Shown here: positions 1 to 7,987 of the stretch, one piece after another
Position numbering within the stretch: position 1 is the first letter of the stretch
Layout: each line of letters opens with the position of its first letter
Assembly (NCBI GenBank): GCA_018712125.1
Contig: DVHM01000174.1
Span: 1 to 11,817 of the forward strand
Direction of reading: 5' to 3'
Source: Pullilachnospira_A gallistercoris
GTDB taxonomy: Bacteria; Bacillota; Clostridia; Lachnospirales; Lachnospiraceae
Length of the DNA stretch: 11,817 bases
Notes under the pieces: model-generated
Told to the model about the DNA's origin: nothing
Seen by the model: only the letters and a program-made list of their open reading frames with translations
Database searches by the model: none
Program-made: the position numbers and the translations under genes

Positions 1-59
1 TTACAAAAACTAGAACAAATTTACAAGAATAAAAGCGTATCTAGTGTTAGACTGGTCGT
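1..59 (+). promoter_or_regulatory. Putative activator-dependent promoter of the GH78 gene
   Basis: TTACAA occurs at 1-6 and again at 21-26. The two 20-base blocks starting at 1 and 21 match at 13 of 20 positions, so this looks like a tandem direct repeat spaced about two helical turns, the usual spacing of AraC-family half-sites. A -10-like TAGACT at 48-53 is preceded by TGT at 45-47, giving an extended -10 form. No good -35 hexamer lies 16-18 bases upstream; the second TTACAA repeat sits next to that position. This fits a class II activator arrangement, possibly bound by the AraC protein encoded at 2871. Sequence upstream of base 1 is not visible. The promoter and its activator are inferences. 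Confidence 0.4.
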
Positions 60-86
60 ATTCCAAAAAGGAAAATTGTGATTTGT

Positions 87-92
87 AAGGAG
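87..92 (+). promoter_or_regulatory. Ribosome binding site that decides the GH78 start
   Basis: AAGGAG at 87-92 lies inside the frame opened by the upstream GTG at 78, so that GTG is unlikely to be the real start. The site is 6 bases before the ATG at 99 and only 3 before the ATG at 96, which favours 99. Confidence 0.7.
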
Positions 93-98
93 AAGATG

Positions 99-2843
99 AT
101 GTCAAAGATCAGAAACGCAAGATGTGAGAACAAAGTGAATCCCATCAATGTAGACACGCAAAGCCCCAGGTTTTCCTGGCAGATTGTATCGGACGAGCAT
201 GATGTCTTTCAGACATGGTATCGGATCGTGGTAAAAAACGGGGAACAAACCTGCTGGGACAGCGGGAAAGTGGAGAGCGGACAGACTTTTGCCGTCCGAT
301 ACGAGGGCACTCCGCTGGTCAGCAGGGAGGCTTATTCCTGGGACATCGAGGCCGGACTGAATACGGGGGAGGTGCTGCGATCGGAAGAACAAACCTTTGA
401 GACAGTCCTGTTTGCTCCGTCGGAGTGGCATGCCGCCTTTATCGAGCCGGACAAGCTTCCGGGACTGGATTACGATCCTCTGGAGGTATACAAGGAGAAG
501 TGGTTCGCCTGTGTGCAGCGGCTTCTGGCAGGACAGGATCCGGAGTTCTTCGACACGGGAGAATATCTGAAGTCCCAGCCGCATCAGCCCTACTATCCCG
601 CAGTTATGATGTATCGGAAATTTACGCTGGAGGAAGTGCCGGAAAAAGCCCGAATTTACATGACCGCCCATGGAATCTACAAGTTTTATATCAACGGGAA
701 ACTGGCATCGGACGCGGCTTTGGAGCCGGAGTTTACCACCTACGACAAAATTCTGAAATATCAGGTTTATGACGTGACAGCGCTTTTGACAAAAGGGGAA
801 AATGCGATTCTGGTTGTTGTCGTCGACGGCTGGTACAAGGGGAAAATTGCTTACGGCTTCGGCTGTGAGTACGGCGACAATCCGGGACTGCTGCTGGAGA
901 TGGATGTGCGCCTGAAGGGCGGTAAGACCTTCCGTCTGTGCTCCGATGAAACATTCCTGTTCAGCTACGACGGACCTGTGCGCCGGGCGGATCTCTACAA
1001 CGGAGAGACCATCGATGGGAGATACGAGATTCCCGCATTTGCCACAGCCCAGATGAGTCTGGAGGGATGGAAACCCGTTCATGCGGTGGACGCGGACAGG
1101 AATGTGCTGATGGCTCAGACCGACGCGCCGGTGCGCAGTCTGATGGAGCTGAAGCCCAAACGCCTGTTTGTCAACGCAAAGGGAGAGACGATTATCGATT
1201 TCGGCCAGAATTTTGCCGGACACATCCGTGTGGAGGGTATCCATGCGGCGTCCGGGCAGGAGATTACCTTCGAGCACACGGAGGAGTTGGACAAAGACGA
1301 AACCTTTATCTATCCTTTCTTGGAAGACGTGCAGCAACAGAGGGATGTTTACATAGCTGGCGGCAAAAGCGATGAGTGTTTTGAGCCGACGCTTACCTAC
1401 CACGGATTCCGCTATGTCCGGGTGACGACAGAACCGGCGTTGGAGTGGAAGGAGAGTCAGTTTACCGGCGTTGTGGTCGGAAGCGATAACGAGAAATCGG
1501 GAGAATTTTCCTGCTCCGACCGTCGTCTGAATCAACTGCAGAGCAATATTACCTGGAGCCAGCGCTCGAATCTCGTCGGTATTCCCACAGACTGTCCCAC
1601 CAGGGAAAAGGCAGGCTGGACAGGCGACGTCTATATTTACGGAAAGACTTCCTGTTTCAATCAAAATCTATTGACCTTTTATGAGGAGTGGCTGCGTTCT
1701 GTGCGGGCAGAGCAGATGGATAATGGAGGAGTGGCCTACACTGTGCCGCAGATCAAAAATTATGTACAGCAGCTCGGCGGCATCTCCACCGGATGGGGCG
1801 ACGTGATCGTGGAACTTCCGCTGCAGCTCTACCGCATTTACGGCGACCGGTCTGTGCTGGAGCAGAACTACGACGCCATGAAGCGGTGGCAGCGCTGTCT
1901 GCAGCATATGGCGGAATCGGAACTGAGCCCGGAGGCAGCGCAGATGGAGGGGCGGGAACTGGAAAACCAGCGCTATCTCATCAATACCGGTTTCCAGTTC
2001 GGCGACTGGCTGGTGCCAAGTGTCAAAAATGAGCAGGGATTCGCGGACGGGCAGGCATCCTCCTTCCTGACCGGACACAAGGTGGCGACGACGATTTACG
2101 CCGATACGACAGAAAAACTCGGAAAAATCGCGGGCCTTCTCGGAGATGACGAGGAAGCGGATCGCTGCGAAAAACTGGCCGGGAGAATCCGGGAGGCCTT
2201 CGAGGAGACCTATTTCCAGAAGGATGGAACACTGACGGGGGACCTCCAGGGCCTCTACATTCTGGCATTGAAGATGCGCATGGTTTCCGACAAGCATCGG
2301 AGCGCGCTCATGAAGCGGCTGTTGGAGAAAATCAGAGAAAATAACGGCTGCATGGACTGCGGGTTCATGTCTGTACCCCACATTATGGATGTCCTGACGG
2401 ATAACGGCGAGCAGGAAGAGGCCTGGAAATTATTGTTTCAGGACCAGTGCCCCTCCTGGCTCTATGAGGTGGACCGGGGAGCTACCACCATGTGGGAATC
2501 CTGGAATGCCATCGACGAGAACGGAAATCGGGACGGCTGTTCCTTCAATCACTACGCCTTCGGCTGTGTGGGGGACTGGATGTATCGGAATATCCTCGGA
2601 ATCCGTGCCGCGGCTCCAGGATATGAAAAGATTATGATTGCTCCGGACACGGATGGACCGCTGATACAGGCAAAAGGTTATTATGACAGTGTTCACGGAA
2701 GGATCGCCCTGGAGTGGAGACGGGAGGCGGACGGAACCGTGACCGTCAGAGGAGAGATACCGGCAAATACCAGCGCCGTGCTGAACATTCGGGGAACAGA
2801 AGAAAAAATCGGCAACGGACGCTTTGAAAAGACGTTTCATTAA
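99..2843 (+). CDS. GH78 alpha-L-rhamnosidase, cytoplasmic
   Basis: Predicted to hydrolyse terminal alpha-L-rhamnosyl residues from rhamnoglycosides. The 914-residue protein has the multidomain GH78 layout: an N-terminal Ig/Fn3-like domain (about 1-110), a jelly-roll carbohydrate-binding-like domain (about 165-320, with TAHGIYKFYING near 190), another beta domain, an (alpha/alpha)6 catalytic barrel (about 440-800) and a C-terminal beta-sandwich. The catalytic signature DCPTREKAGWTGD gives D498, E503 and D510, with the same +5 and +7 spacing as the acidic triad known in Bacillus RhaB. MWESW supplies the likely general base E800. About 45 residues between roughly 120 and 165, before the jelly roll, seem longer than in relatives I recall. 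No signal peptide is visible, so it probably acts after import. An AraC-type regulator follows 27 bases downstream, suggesting co-transcription. The family call is firm; the natural aglycone or sugar partner is unknown. Confidence 0.93.
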   Translation: MSKIRNARCENKVNPINVDTQSPRFSWQIVSDEHDVFQTWYRIVVKNGEQTCWDSGKVESGQTFAVRYEGTPLVSREAYSWDIEAGLNTGEVLRSEEQTFETVLFAPSEWHAAFIEPDKLPGLDYDPLEVYKEKWFACVQRLLAGQDPEFFDTGEYLKSQPHQPYYPAVMMYRKFTLEEVPEKARIYMTAHGIYKFYINGKLASDAALEPEFTTYDKILKYQVYDVTALLTKGENAILVVVVDGWYKGKIAYGFGCEYGDNPGLLLEMDVRLKGGKTFRLCSDETFLFSYDGPVRRADLYNGETIDGRYEIPAFATAQMSLEGWKPVHAVDADRNVLMAQTDAPVRSLMELKPKRLFVNAKGETIIDFGQNFAGHIRVEGIHAASGQEITFEHTEELDKDETFIYPFLEDVQQQRDVYIAGGKSDECFEPTLTYHGFRYVRVTTEPALEWKESQFTGVVVGSDNEKSGEFSCSDRRLNQLQSNITWSQRSNLVGIPTDCPTREKAGWTGDVYIYGKTSCFNQNLLTFYEEWLRSVRAEQMDNGGVAYTVPQIKNYVQQLGGISTGWGDVIVELPLQLYRIYGDRSVLEQNYDAMKRWQRCLQHMAESELSPEAAQMEGRELENQRYLINTGFQFGDWLVPSVKNEQGFADGQASSFLTGHKVATTIYADTTEKLGKIAGLLGDDEEADRCEKLAGRIREAFEETYFQKDGTLTGDLQGLYILALKMRMVSDKHRSALMKRLLEKIRENNGCMDCGFMSVPHIMDVLTDNGEQEEAWKLLFQDQCPSWLYEVDRGATTMWESWNAIDENGNRDGCSFNHYAFGCVGDWMYRNILGIRAAAPGYEKIMIAPDTDGPLIQAKGYYDSVHGRIALEWRREADGTVTVRGEIPANTSAVLNIRGTEEKIGNGRFEKTFH

Positions 2844-2870
2844 AACAGGAAAACAGAAAGAGGATTCGGA

Positions 2871-3977
2871 ATGAACGAAACGTGTCGGGAATTACTGGAA
2901 ACATATTACGAGACAAACAAAATTCCGGTGTGCATCGTGGAGCAGGATGGAGAAATCCTGCTCTCCGTGCCAAAACAGGAGACGGAAATTTTACCGGAAC
3001 AGTTCCGCCGTCTCTGCGTTCAGGATTTTCAGCTTCAGAAGCGGGACAGGGAGCATCCGTTGGTTCTCGCTCTGGAGCCGTCCTATTTTGTCGGCGTGGC
3101 GCAGATGGATCCGTCAGCTTATCTGATTTTCGGTCCGGTCAGTCCGGTCCGGCACACGCCGGAGGAGATACGAAAGTCCAGTATCCCCTTTGTATCCGTG
3201 GAACAGCTTTCCGCTTTCGGGACGGCGGTAAGTCAGACTCCTTTGATGGGGAGCCGGGTATTTGTCAACGCTTTCTGCGTGGCCTGTTATCTGGCAGGCG
3301 GCGTCTATGTGCCGGGGGAATCCGTCTTTCTGTGCAACAATACCGCAGTTATGGACGCTGTCCGCTCCGGGAACAGTAAGCTTCTGAGAGCCCGTATCTT
3401 TCAGCCCTATGCCGGCCGGGCGGGGAAAATGTCGAATGACCCCATTCGCCAGGAACGGTATGTGTTTCTGTCCGTTCTGACATCCGCTACCCGCGCGGCA
3501 ATCGATGGCGGGGTGCCCCAGGAGGAGGCCTTCTCCCTGAGCGACAGTTTTTCTCTCCGGGTGGACACAATGGAGGACGAATGGGAGATCTCTGTGCTGA
3601 TGTACGAGATGCTTCTGACTTTTTGCAGCGAAGTAAAAAAACACAGGCTGACTGCGGGTTATTCCCGACCTGTGCGGCAATGCCTGGACTATATTCTCAT
3701 CCATCTCCACGAGACCATTACGCTGGACACGCTGGCGGATCTTACCGGTATGTGTACGAAAGCGATTTCACAGAAATTCCGTCAGGAGACAGGGCTTTCC
3801 GTAAGGCGCTATATAAAAGAGCAAAAAATCAGGGAGGCAAAGCAGCTTTTGAGCGGTACGGATTACTCTTATATCGATATCAGCAATTATCTGAATTTCT
3901 GTACACAAAGTCATTTCATTCAGGCATTTCGCGAGATAACCGGGATGACGCCCCAGGAATACCGGGAACGGAATTAA
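2871..3977 (+). CDS. AraC-family transcriptional regulator
   Basis: A 368-residue DNA-binding regulator. The C-terminal 100 residues (about 267-368) form an AraC/XylS double helix-turn-helix: the first HTH covers about 284-308 (LADLTGMCTKAISQKF) and the second about 335-366, ending in the typical FREITGMTPQEYRE. The N-terminal part (about 1-260) should hold the ligand-sensing and dimerisation domain; I cannot assign it to a named family, and it is not an obvious cupin. The start at 2871 has an AAAGAGGA-type ribosome binding site about 6-7 bases upstream. It lies 27 bases after the rhamnosidase stop and just before the transporter, so it most likely controls this cluster and may act on the similar leaders at 1-59 and 5527-5584. 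The inducer is unknown; a rhamnoside or L-rhamnose would be the natural guess. Confidence 0.9.
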   Translation: MNETCRELLETYYETNKIPVCIVEQDGEILLSVPKQETEILPEQFRRLCVQDFQLQKRDREHPLVLALEPSYFVGVAQMDPSAYLIFGPVSPVRHTPEEIRKSSIPFVSVEQLSAFGTAVSQTPLMGSRVFVNAFCVACYLAGGVYVPGESVFLCNNTAVMDAVRSGNSKLLRARIFQPYAGRAGKMSNDPIRQERYVFLSVLTSATRAAIDGGVPQEEAFSLSDSFSLRVDTMEDEWEISVLMYEMLLTFCSEVKKHRLTAGYSRPVRQCLDYILIHLHETITLDTLADLTGMCTKAISQKFRQETGLSVRRYIKEQKIREAKQLLSGTDYSYIDISNYLNFCTQSHFIQAFREITGMTPQEYRERN

Positions 3978-3986
3978 TTTTTTGCA

Positions 3987-4004
3987 TATGTATTCCGATA
4001 CATA
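3987..4004 (+). promoter_or_regulatory. Inverted repeat upstream of the MFS gene, possible operator
   Basis: TATGTAT (3987-3993) and ATACATA (3998-4004) form a perfect 7-bp inverted repeat with a TCCG centre, starting 10 bases after the AraC stop codon. There is no following T tract and the arms are AT-rich, so it looks more like a protein-binding site than a terminator. Which protein binds it is unknown. Confidence 0.4.
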
Positions 4005-4045
4005 ATATAGAATTCCTGTCTTTGATATCGCATAACTACTGTCTC

Positions 4046-4054
4046 TGCTACAAT
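4046..4054 (+). promoter_or_regulatory. Extended -10 promoter candidate for the MFS gene
   Basis: TGCTACAAT at 4046-4054 matches the extended -10 pattern TGnTATAAT with one mismatch. A TTGATA at 4022-4027 is 21 bases away, too far for a normal -35 element, so any promoter here would depend on the extended -10 or on an activator. The leader to the ATG at 4101 would be about 40 bases. This suggests the transporter can be transcribed separately from the genes before it. Confidence 0.4.
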
Positions 4055-4100
4055 TTTCCATAACATACGAGTGCGCAAAATGCGCCAAATGGAGGGAACT

Positions 4101-5522
4101 ATGAGTAAGAGACAGGAGACAAAAGAGAAAAAACAACTGGAAAAATTCAAAAAAATGCTGGCGAAGCACGACTACAAAGGGTATTTTTTCGTCATGATCG
4201 GGCTGGTTATTTTGTTCCAGCTTTTTGACGGAATGGCCACCGGTATTTTCGGAACACTGCAGGAAGCTGTGGTCAAGGATTTCGCCGGGCTGCCCTTTGA
4301 CGCGGATATCGCGGTGGGAGGAGCCGGATATGAAAAGTACCAGAACACCTTATCCACCATTACCCTGACCAATCTGATCGGTTACGGGTTTATGGGAATT
4401 CTCCCCTGGTACAAATCCCTGGCCGATCGGCTGGGAAGACGTCCCTTTTTCGTACTGAATTCCATATTGCTGGGACTGGCCATGTTTGTGGGCGGCCTGA
4501 CTCACAATCTGACAATTTTTGTATTGGTCAGCCTGGTCATTACCTTCTTCACGCTGCATGACATGCAGATTGTCTATGTAACGGAGTGCGTGCCGGATCG
4601 CCAGCGGGGGACGTGGCAGGGAATTGTCGCTGCGGTGGGCTCTCTGGCCGGTGTGATTACGACGGCCATGCGGCTGTTCTCTCTCCAGGAGGACGGCACG
4701 GTGGGCGAGATCCCATGGAGAGCGATCTACATCTCGGTCGGTATCTTCGGGCTGGTTATCTTTGGGCTTTCCGCTATACTGCTGCGGGAGTCCCGGCCTT
4801 TCCTGGTATCCAGAGTGGCCTGGCTGGAAAAGAGCGAGAGGCAGCGGCAAGCCCAGGAGAAGGCGAAAAATGTCCAGAAAATCGGCGTGATCGCGGGTAT
4901 CAAAATGATCTGCAAAAACAAGCAGCTTCGCTGGCTGTCCATCGCCACACTGATTTTCAGCGCGGCCAACAACATGATCTGCAGCTACAACAACACCATT
5001 ATGGCGCAGAACGGCATCGACACCATCGGTATTACCGTGGCGCTGCTGGTTTCTTCCGCGGTATCTATTGTCATGAATCTTCTGATCGGGCCGATTTCCG
5101 ACAGAATCGGACGGAAACTGGCATCGGTCATCGGTGGCATCATTTCCGCCGTCAGCTTCGCGGCGATGGTATATGGATCGCCCTATATCGAGGGCAATAT
5201 CGCAGGAGGTATCTTCTCCGGAATAACCAGCGGTCTGGCCATTTTTGGTTACATTGCGGTCATGAATCTGACCACATTGATGATGAGCGAATCCTGCCCC
5301 TCCACCATGCGGGGATCCATCATCGGCGTTCGGTCCTTCTTCCAGGTATCAGCGGTAGTTACCATGACGCTCAGCGGCGTGCTGTTCCGTTTCTTCTCCA
5401 CCGGAGAGGTCTGCTTCTGGCTGGCAGTTCCCTTCCTGTTGCTCGGAAGTGTCTGCCTGATGGTTAAGACGAAGGAGACGAAGGGGCTGACCATGGAAGA
5501 GATCGACGCACAGTTTCAATAA
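4101..5522 (+). CDS. MFS transporter, probably for glycosides or sugars
   Basis: A 473-residue integral membrane carrier of the major facilitator superfamily with about twelve hydrophobic segments. These fall in two halves separated by a charged cytoplasmic loop (about 235-275, rich in K, E, R and Q). Motif A is present in both halves: LADRLGRR at 107-114 and GPISDRIGRK at 330-339. The N-terminus (about 1-25) is strongly charged and cytoplasmic. The chosen start at 4101 has GGAGGG at 4091-4096, whereas an in-frame ATG at 4071 has no comparable site. The segment between TM1 and TM2 (about 55-80) is long for an MFS protein and may form an external loop. The flanking GH78, GH3 and esterase genes lack export signals, so import of an intact glycoside is the best guess. 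Proton-coupled symport is typical of such carriers but is not shown by the sequence. Confidence 0.9.
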   Translation: MSKRQETKEKKQLEKFKKMLAKHDYKGYFFVMIGLVILFQLFDGMATGIFGTLQEAVVKDFAGLPFDADIAVGGAGYEKYQNTLSTITLTNLIGYGFMGILPWYKSLADRLGRRPFFVLNSILLGLAMFVGGLTHNLTIFVLVSLVITFFTLHDMQIVYVTECVPDRQRGTWQGIVAAVGSLAGVITTAMRLFSLQEDGTVGEIPWRAIYISVGIFGLVIFGLSAILLRESRPFLVSRVAWLEKSERQRQAQEKAKNVQKIGVIAGIKMICKNKQLRWLSIATLIFSAANNMICSYNNTIMAQNGIDTIGITVALLVSSAVSIVMNLLIGPISDRIGRKLASVIGGIISAVSFAAMVYGSPYIEGNIAGGIFSGITSGLAIFGYIAVMNLTTLMMSESCPSTMRGSIIGVRSFFQVSAVVTMTLSGVLFRFFSTGEVCFWLAVPFLLLGSVCLMVKTKETKGLTMEEIDAQFQ

Positions 5523-5526
5523 GTCA

Positions 5527-5584
5527 CTGTTTTACAAAAATAACAACGAAAATGTAAAACAGCGCAGATGAAATGTGCTAGGAT
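5527..5584 (+). promoter_or_regulatory. Putative activator-dependent promoter with 10-bp inverted repeat, upstream of GH3
   Basis: CTGTTTTACA (5527-5536) and TGTAAAACAG (5553-5562) are a perfect 10-bp inverted repeat separated by 16 bases, starting 4 bases after the MFS stop codon. A TG-c-TAGGAT extended -10-like element lies at 5576-5584. The right arm covers the place where a -35 hexamer would be. TTACAAAAA (5532-5540) lies 47 bases before the TAG of the -10 element, the same distance as in the GH78 leader. This points to an operator for an activator. A terminator role is less likely because the stem is AT-rich with no T tract. Confidence 0.45.
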
Positions 5585-5616
5585 TGGTACGACAGAAAGA
5601 AGGAAGGGATAAAAGC

Positions 5617-7962
5617 ATGAGTAAATTAGCAAAAAAAGCAGGAAAAGCCATCCAATGGGTAGTGGACAAGGCGATGGGAAGCGGTCTGATGCAGGAGGAG
5701 ACCTCCGCCCAGGGAACAAAGTATGTGACGCCGGGAATCCCGGAGGTTATCCGGCAGGCCGGCGCGGAGAGCTGCGTATTGCTGGAAAATGACGGGACAT
5801 TGCCACTGAAAGCGGAGGAGGAGATCGCCGTCTTCGGGCGCTGTCAACTGGACTGGTTTTATGTGGGATACGGCTCCGGCGGGGATGTACACGCGCCTTA
5901 CAAAGTCAATCTGATGGAAGGATTGAAAAATGCCGGGGCAAAATATAATCAGAAACTGGCGGATACCTACGTTTCCTGGACTGGCGAGGAGGACAACAGG
6001 GCGGACCACGGCTGGTGGGGACATTGGCCTATGAATTATCCGGAGATGCCGCTGACGGTCGGGATGGTAAAGAGCGCGGCAGCCACATCAAAAACCGCGG
6101 TAATCGTAATCGGCAGAGCCGCCGGAGAAGACCGGGAGAATGTTCTGGAAAAGGGAAGTTATTACCTGACCGATGAGGAGCGGGCGATGCTATCCGCGGT
6201 GACGGCGGAATTTCAACACACGGTGGTCATTCTCAATATCGGAAGCGTCATGGATATGGGATGGATGGAAGCGTACCGGGAGAAGCTGTCCGCTGTCCTG
6301 ATCGCATGGCAGGGAGGCATGGAGAGCGGCAACGCCCTCTGCGATGTGCTTTACGGAAGGGTAAATCCCTGCGGAAAACTGCCGGACACCATTGCCAGGC
6401 GGTATGAAGATTATCCTTCCGCGGCCAATTTCGGCGATCCGATCCGAAACGAGTACCGGGAGGGAATCTTTGTCGGTTACCGCTATTTCGACACCATGGC
6501 TCCGGAAAAAGTGCTGTATCCCTTCGGATACGGACTGTCCTACACGACCTTTGAGACCATTCCGGTATCCTTTGACTGGAGAGAGACCGAAAGCCAGCCG
6601 GGCAGTGCCACGATTACGGTGGAGGTAAAAAACACCGGATCCGCCGCCGGAAAAGAGGTTGTGGAGCTTTTTGTCTCCCAGCCGAAGGGAAGGCTGAAAA
6701 AGGCGAAGAGAGTGCTGGCAGGTTTTGGCAAGACGAGGGAACTGGCGCCGGGAGAGACGGAGCGGATGACCCTGACCTGCGATGAGCGTTATCTTGCCTC
6801 CTACGATAAGGAAAAGCATGCCTTTGTCATGGAGGCCGGAACCTATGCTTTCGCTGCCGGGGGTGTTTCTGTGGGAAGTTTTACTCTGGAGGAGACCAGG
6901 GTTGTAGAGCAGTGTGAGGCAATCTGTTCTTCCAGGGTGGATCTGAAAAAGCGGATTCTTGACCGTATGCCCGAAGCTCTGCCGAAGAATACGAAACAGA
7001 AAATTTCCTTTGAAGAGGTCAGAGAAGGGAAGGCAGATCTCTCCGATTTCATCGCCCAGCTGAACCCGGAGGAACTGGAAGCCCTCAGCCGTGGTCACGG
7101 TATGATGAATTCGCCGCTGGGAGCGCCCGGAAATGCCGGCGTATTCGGCGGTGTCATCCCTTCCCTTCAGGAGAAGGGCGTTCCGGCCATTACCTGCTGT
7201 GACGGGCCGGCAGGCATCCGTATGCAGAAGTACTGTTCCCTGGTTCCCTGCGGAACCGGTCTCGCGGCGACCTGGAACCGGGAACTGACGGAGAAACTTT
7301 ACAGCCTGGTGGGCTCGGAGATGAAGTATTACGGAGTCGATATCCTGCTGGCTCCGGGAATGAATATCCACCGGAATCCTCTCTGCGGCAGAAATTTTGA
7401 GTACTTCTCGGAAGATCCGGTGCTCTCCGGAAAGATGGCGGCAGCCGTGGTAACCGGCATTCAGTCCCAGGGCGTCGGCTGCTGTCCGAAACACTTTGCC
7501 TGCAACAATCAGGAGACAAAACGCAATCGGAACGATTCGAGAGTATCCGAGCGGGCGTTGCGGGAGATCTACCTTCGGAATTTTGAAATCTGTGTGAAGG
7601 AGGCAAAGCCGATTTCCATCATGACTTCCTACAACAAGGTCAACGGTGTATGGAGCCATTACAATTACGATTTGGTTACCACGGTACTGCGGAGAGAGTG
7701 GGGATATCAGGGCATGGTCATGACCGACTGGTGGATGCAGAAATCCAAGAGCCCGGAATTTCCGCAGCTTAAGAATAACGCCTACCGTGTCAGAGCCCAG
7801 GTGGATGTACTGATGCCGGGAGATATGGGACATCTGACGAAAAAGTATCGCTCCGACGGATCCCTTGTGAAGACTCTCGGAAAACCGGAGGGCATTACCA
7901 TGGGCGAGCTGCAGCGGACAGCGGAGAATGTGCTGCGGTTGATTGTGAAGCTGAAAGCGTGA
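5617..7962 (+). CDS. GH3 beta-glycosidase with circularly permuted domain order
   Basis: Predicted retaining beta-glycosidase, probably a beta-glucosidase, of 781 residues. The usual GH3 order is reversed. The GH3 C-terminal (alpha/beta sandwich) domain comes first (about 40-300), next a Fn3-like domain (about 305-425, opening with PFGYGLSYT at 302-310), then the GH3 N-terminal TIM-barrel domain (about 480-775). Catalytic features are intact: nucleophile D704 in MTDWW, likely acid/base E171 in GRAAGEDRE, substrate-binding DGPAGIR at 529-535, GRNFEYFSEDP at 591-601 and K625-H626. The same permutation is known in Butyrivibrio and Ruminococcus albus beta-glucosidases. A lysine-rich amphipathic stretch (about 1-25) precedes the first domain; it is not a signal peptide, so the enzyme is probably cytoplasmic. 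The start at 5617 has AGGAAGG 9 bases upstream. It could remove glucose exposed after GH78 takes off rhamnose. Confidence 0.92.
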   Translation: MSKLAKKAGKAIQWVVDKAMGSGLMQEETSAQGTKYVTPGIPEVIRQAGAESCVLLENDGTLPLKAEEEIAVFGRCQLDWFYVGYGSGGDVHAPYKVNLMEGLKNAGAKYNQKLADTYVSWTGEEDNRADHGWWGHWPMNYPEMPLTVGMVKSAAATSKTAVIVIGRAAGEDRENVLEKGSYYLTDEERAMLSAVTAEFQHTVVILNIGSVMDMGWMEAYREKLSAVLIAWQGGMESGNALCDVLYGRVNPCGKLPDTIARRYEDYPSAANFGDPIRNEYREGIFVGYRYFDTMAPEKVLYPFGYGLSYTTFETIPVSFDWRETESQPGSATITVEVKNTGSAAGKEVVELFVSQPKGRLKKAKRVLAGFGKTRELAPGETERMTLTCDERYLASYDKEKHAFVMEAGTYAFAAGGVSVGSFTLEETRVVEQCEAICSSRVDLKKRILDRMPEALPKNTKQKISFEEVREGKADLSDFIAQLNPEELEALSRGHGMMNSPLGAPGNAGVFGGVIPSLQEKGVPAITCCDGPAGIRMQKYCSLVPCGTGLAATWNRELTEKLYSLVGSEMKYYGVDILLAPGMNIHRNPLCGRNFEYFSEDPVLSGKMAAAVVTGIQSQGVGCCPKHFACNNQETKRNRNDSRVSERALREIYLRNFEICVKEAKPISIMTSYNKVNGVWSHYNYDLVTTVLRREWGYQGMVMTDWWMQKSKSPEFPQLKNNAYRVRAQVDVLMPGDMGHLTKKYRSDGSLVKTLGKPEGITMGELQRTAENVLRLIVKLKA

Positions 7963-7987
7963 GGAAGAGAGAAAGGGGGAACATCAC

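Noticed and set aside
78..98. GTG at 78 as the start of the rhamnosidase
   Set aside because: The AAGGAG ribosome binding site lies downstream of it at 87-92, and the extra residues are not part of the GH78 fold.
102..1664. A 520-residue open frame on the minus strand opposite the GH78 gene
   Set aside because: The plus strand encodes a clear GH78 enzyme here. The minus-strand product has no recognisable family or sensible composition and is an antisense shadow.
4022..4054. Standard -35/-10 promoter using TTGATA at 4022-4027
   Set aside because: The spacer to TACAAT is 21 bases, outside the workable range; only the extended -10 is kept.
4073..4086. Short GCGC repeat around GTGCGCAAAATGCGCC as a hairpin or attenuator
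   Set aside because: The stem is only 4-5 bp with a tiny loop and no supporting context.
5527..5562. Rho-independent terminator after the MFS gene
   Set aside because: The stem is AT-rich with a 16-base loop and no T tract, and it overlaps the expected -35 of the GH3 promoter.
6190..7833. A 547-residue open frame on the minus strand opposite the GH3 gene
   Set aside because: Same reason: the opposite strand carries the conserved GH3 motifs, and the minus-strand product shows no domain.
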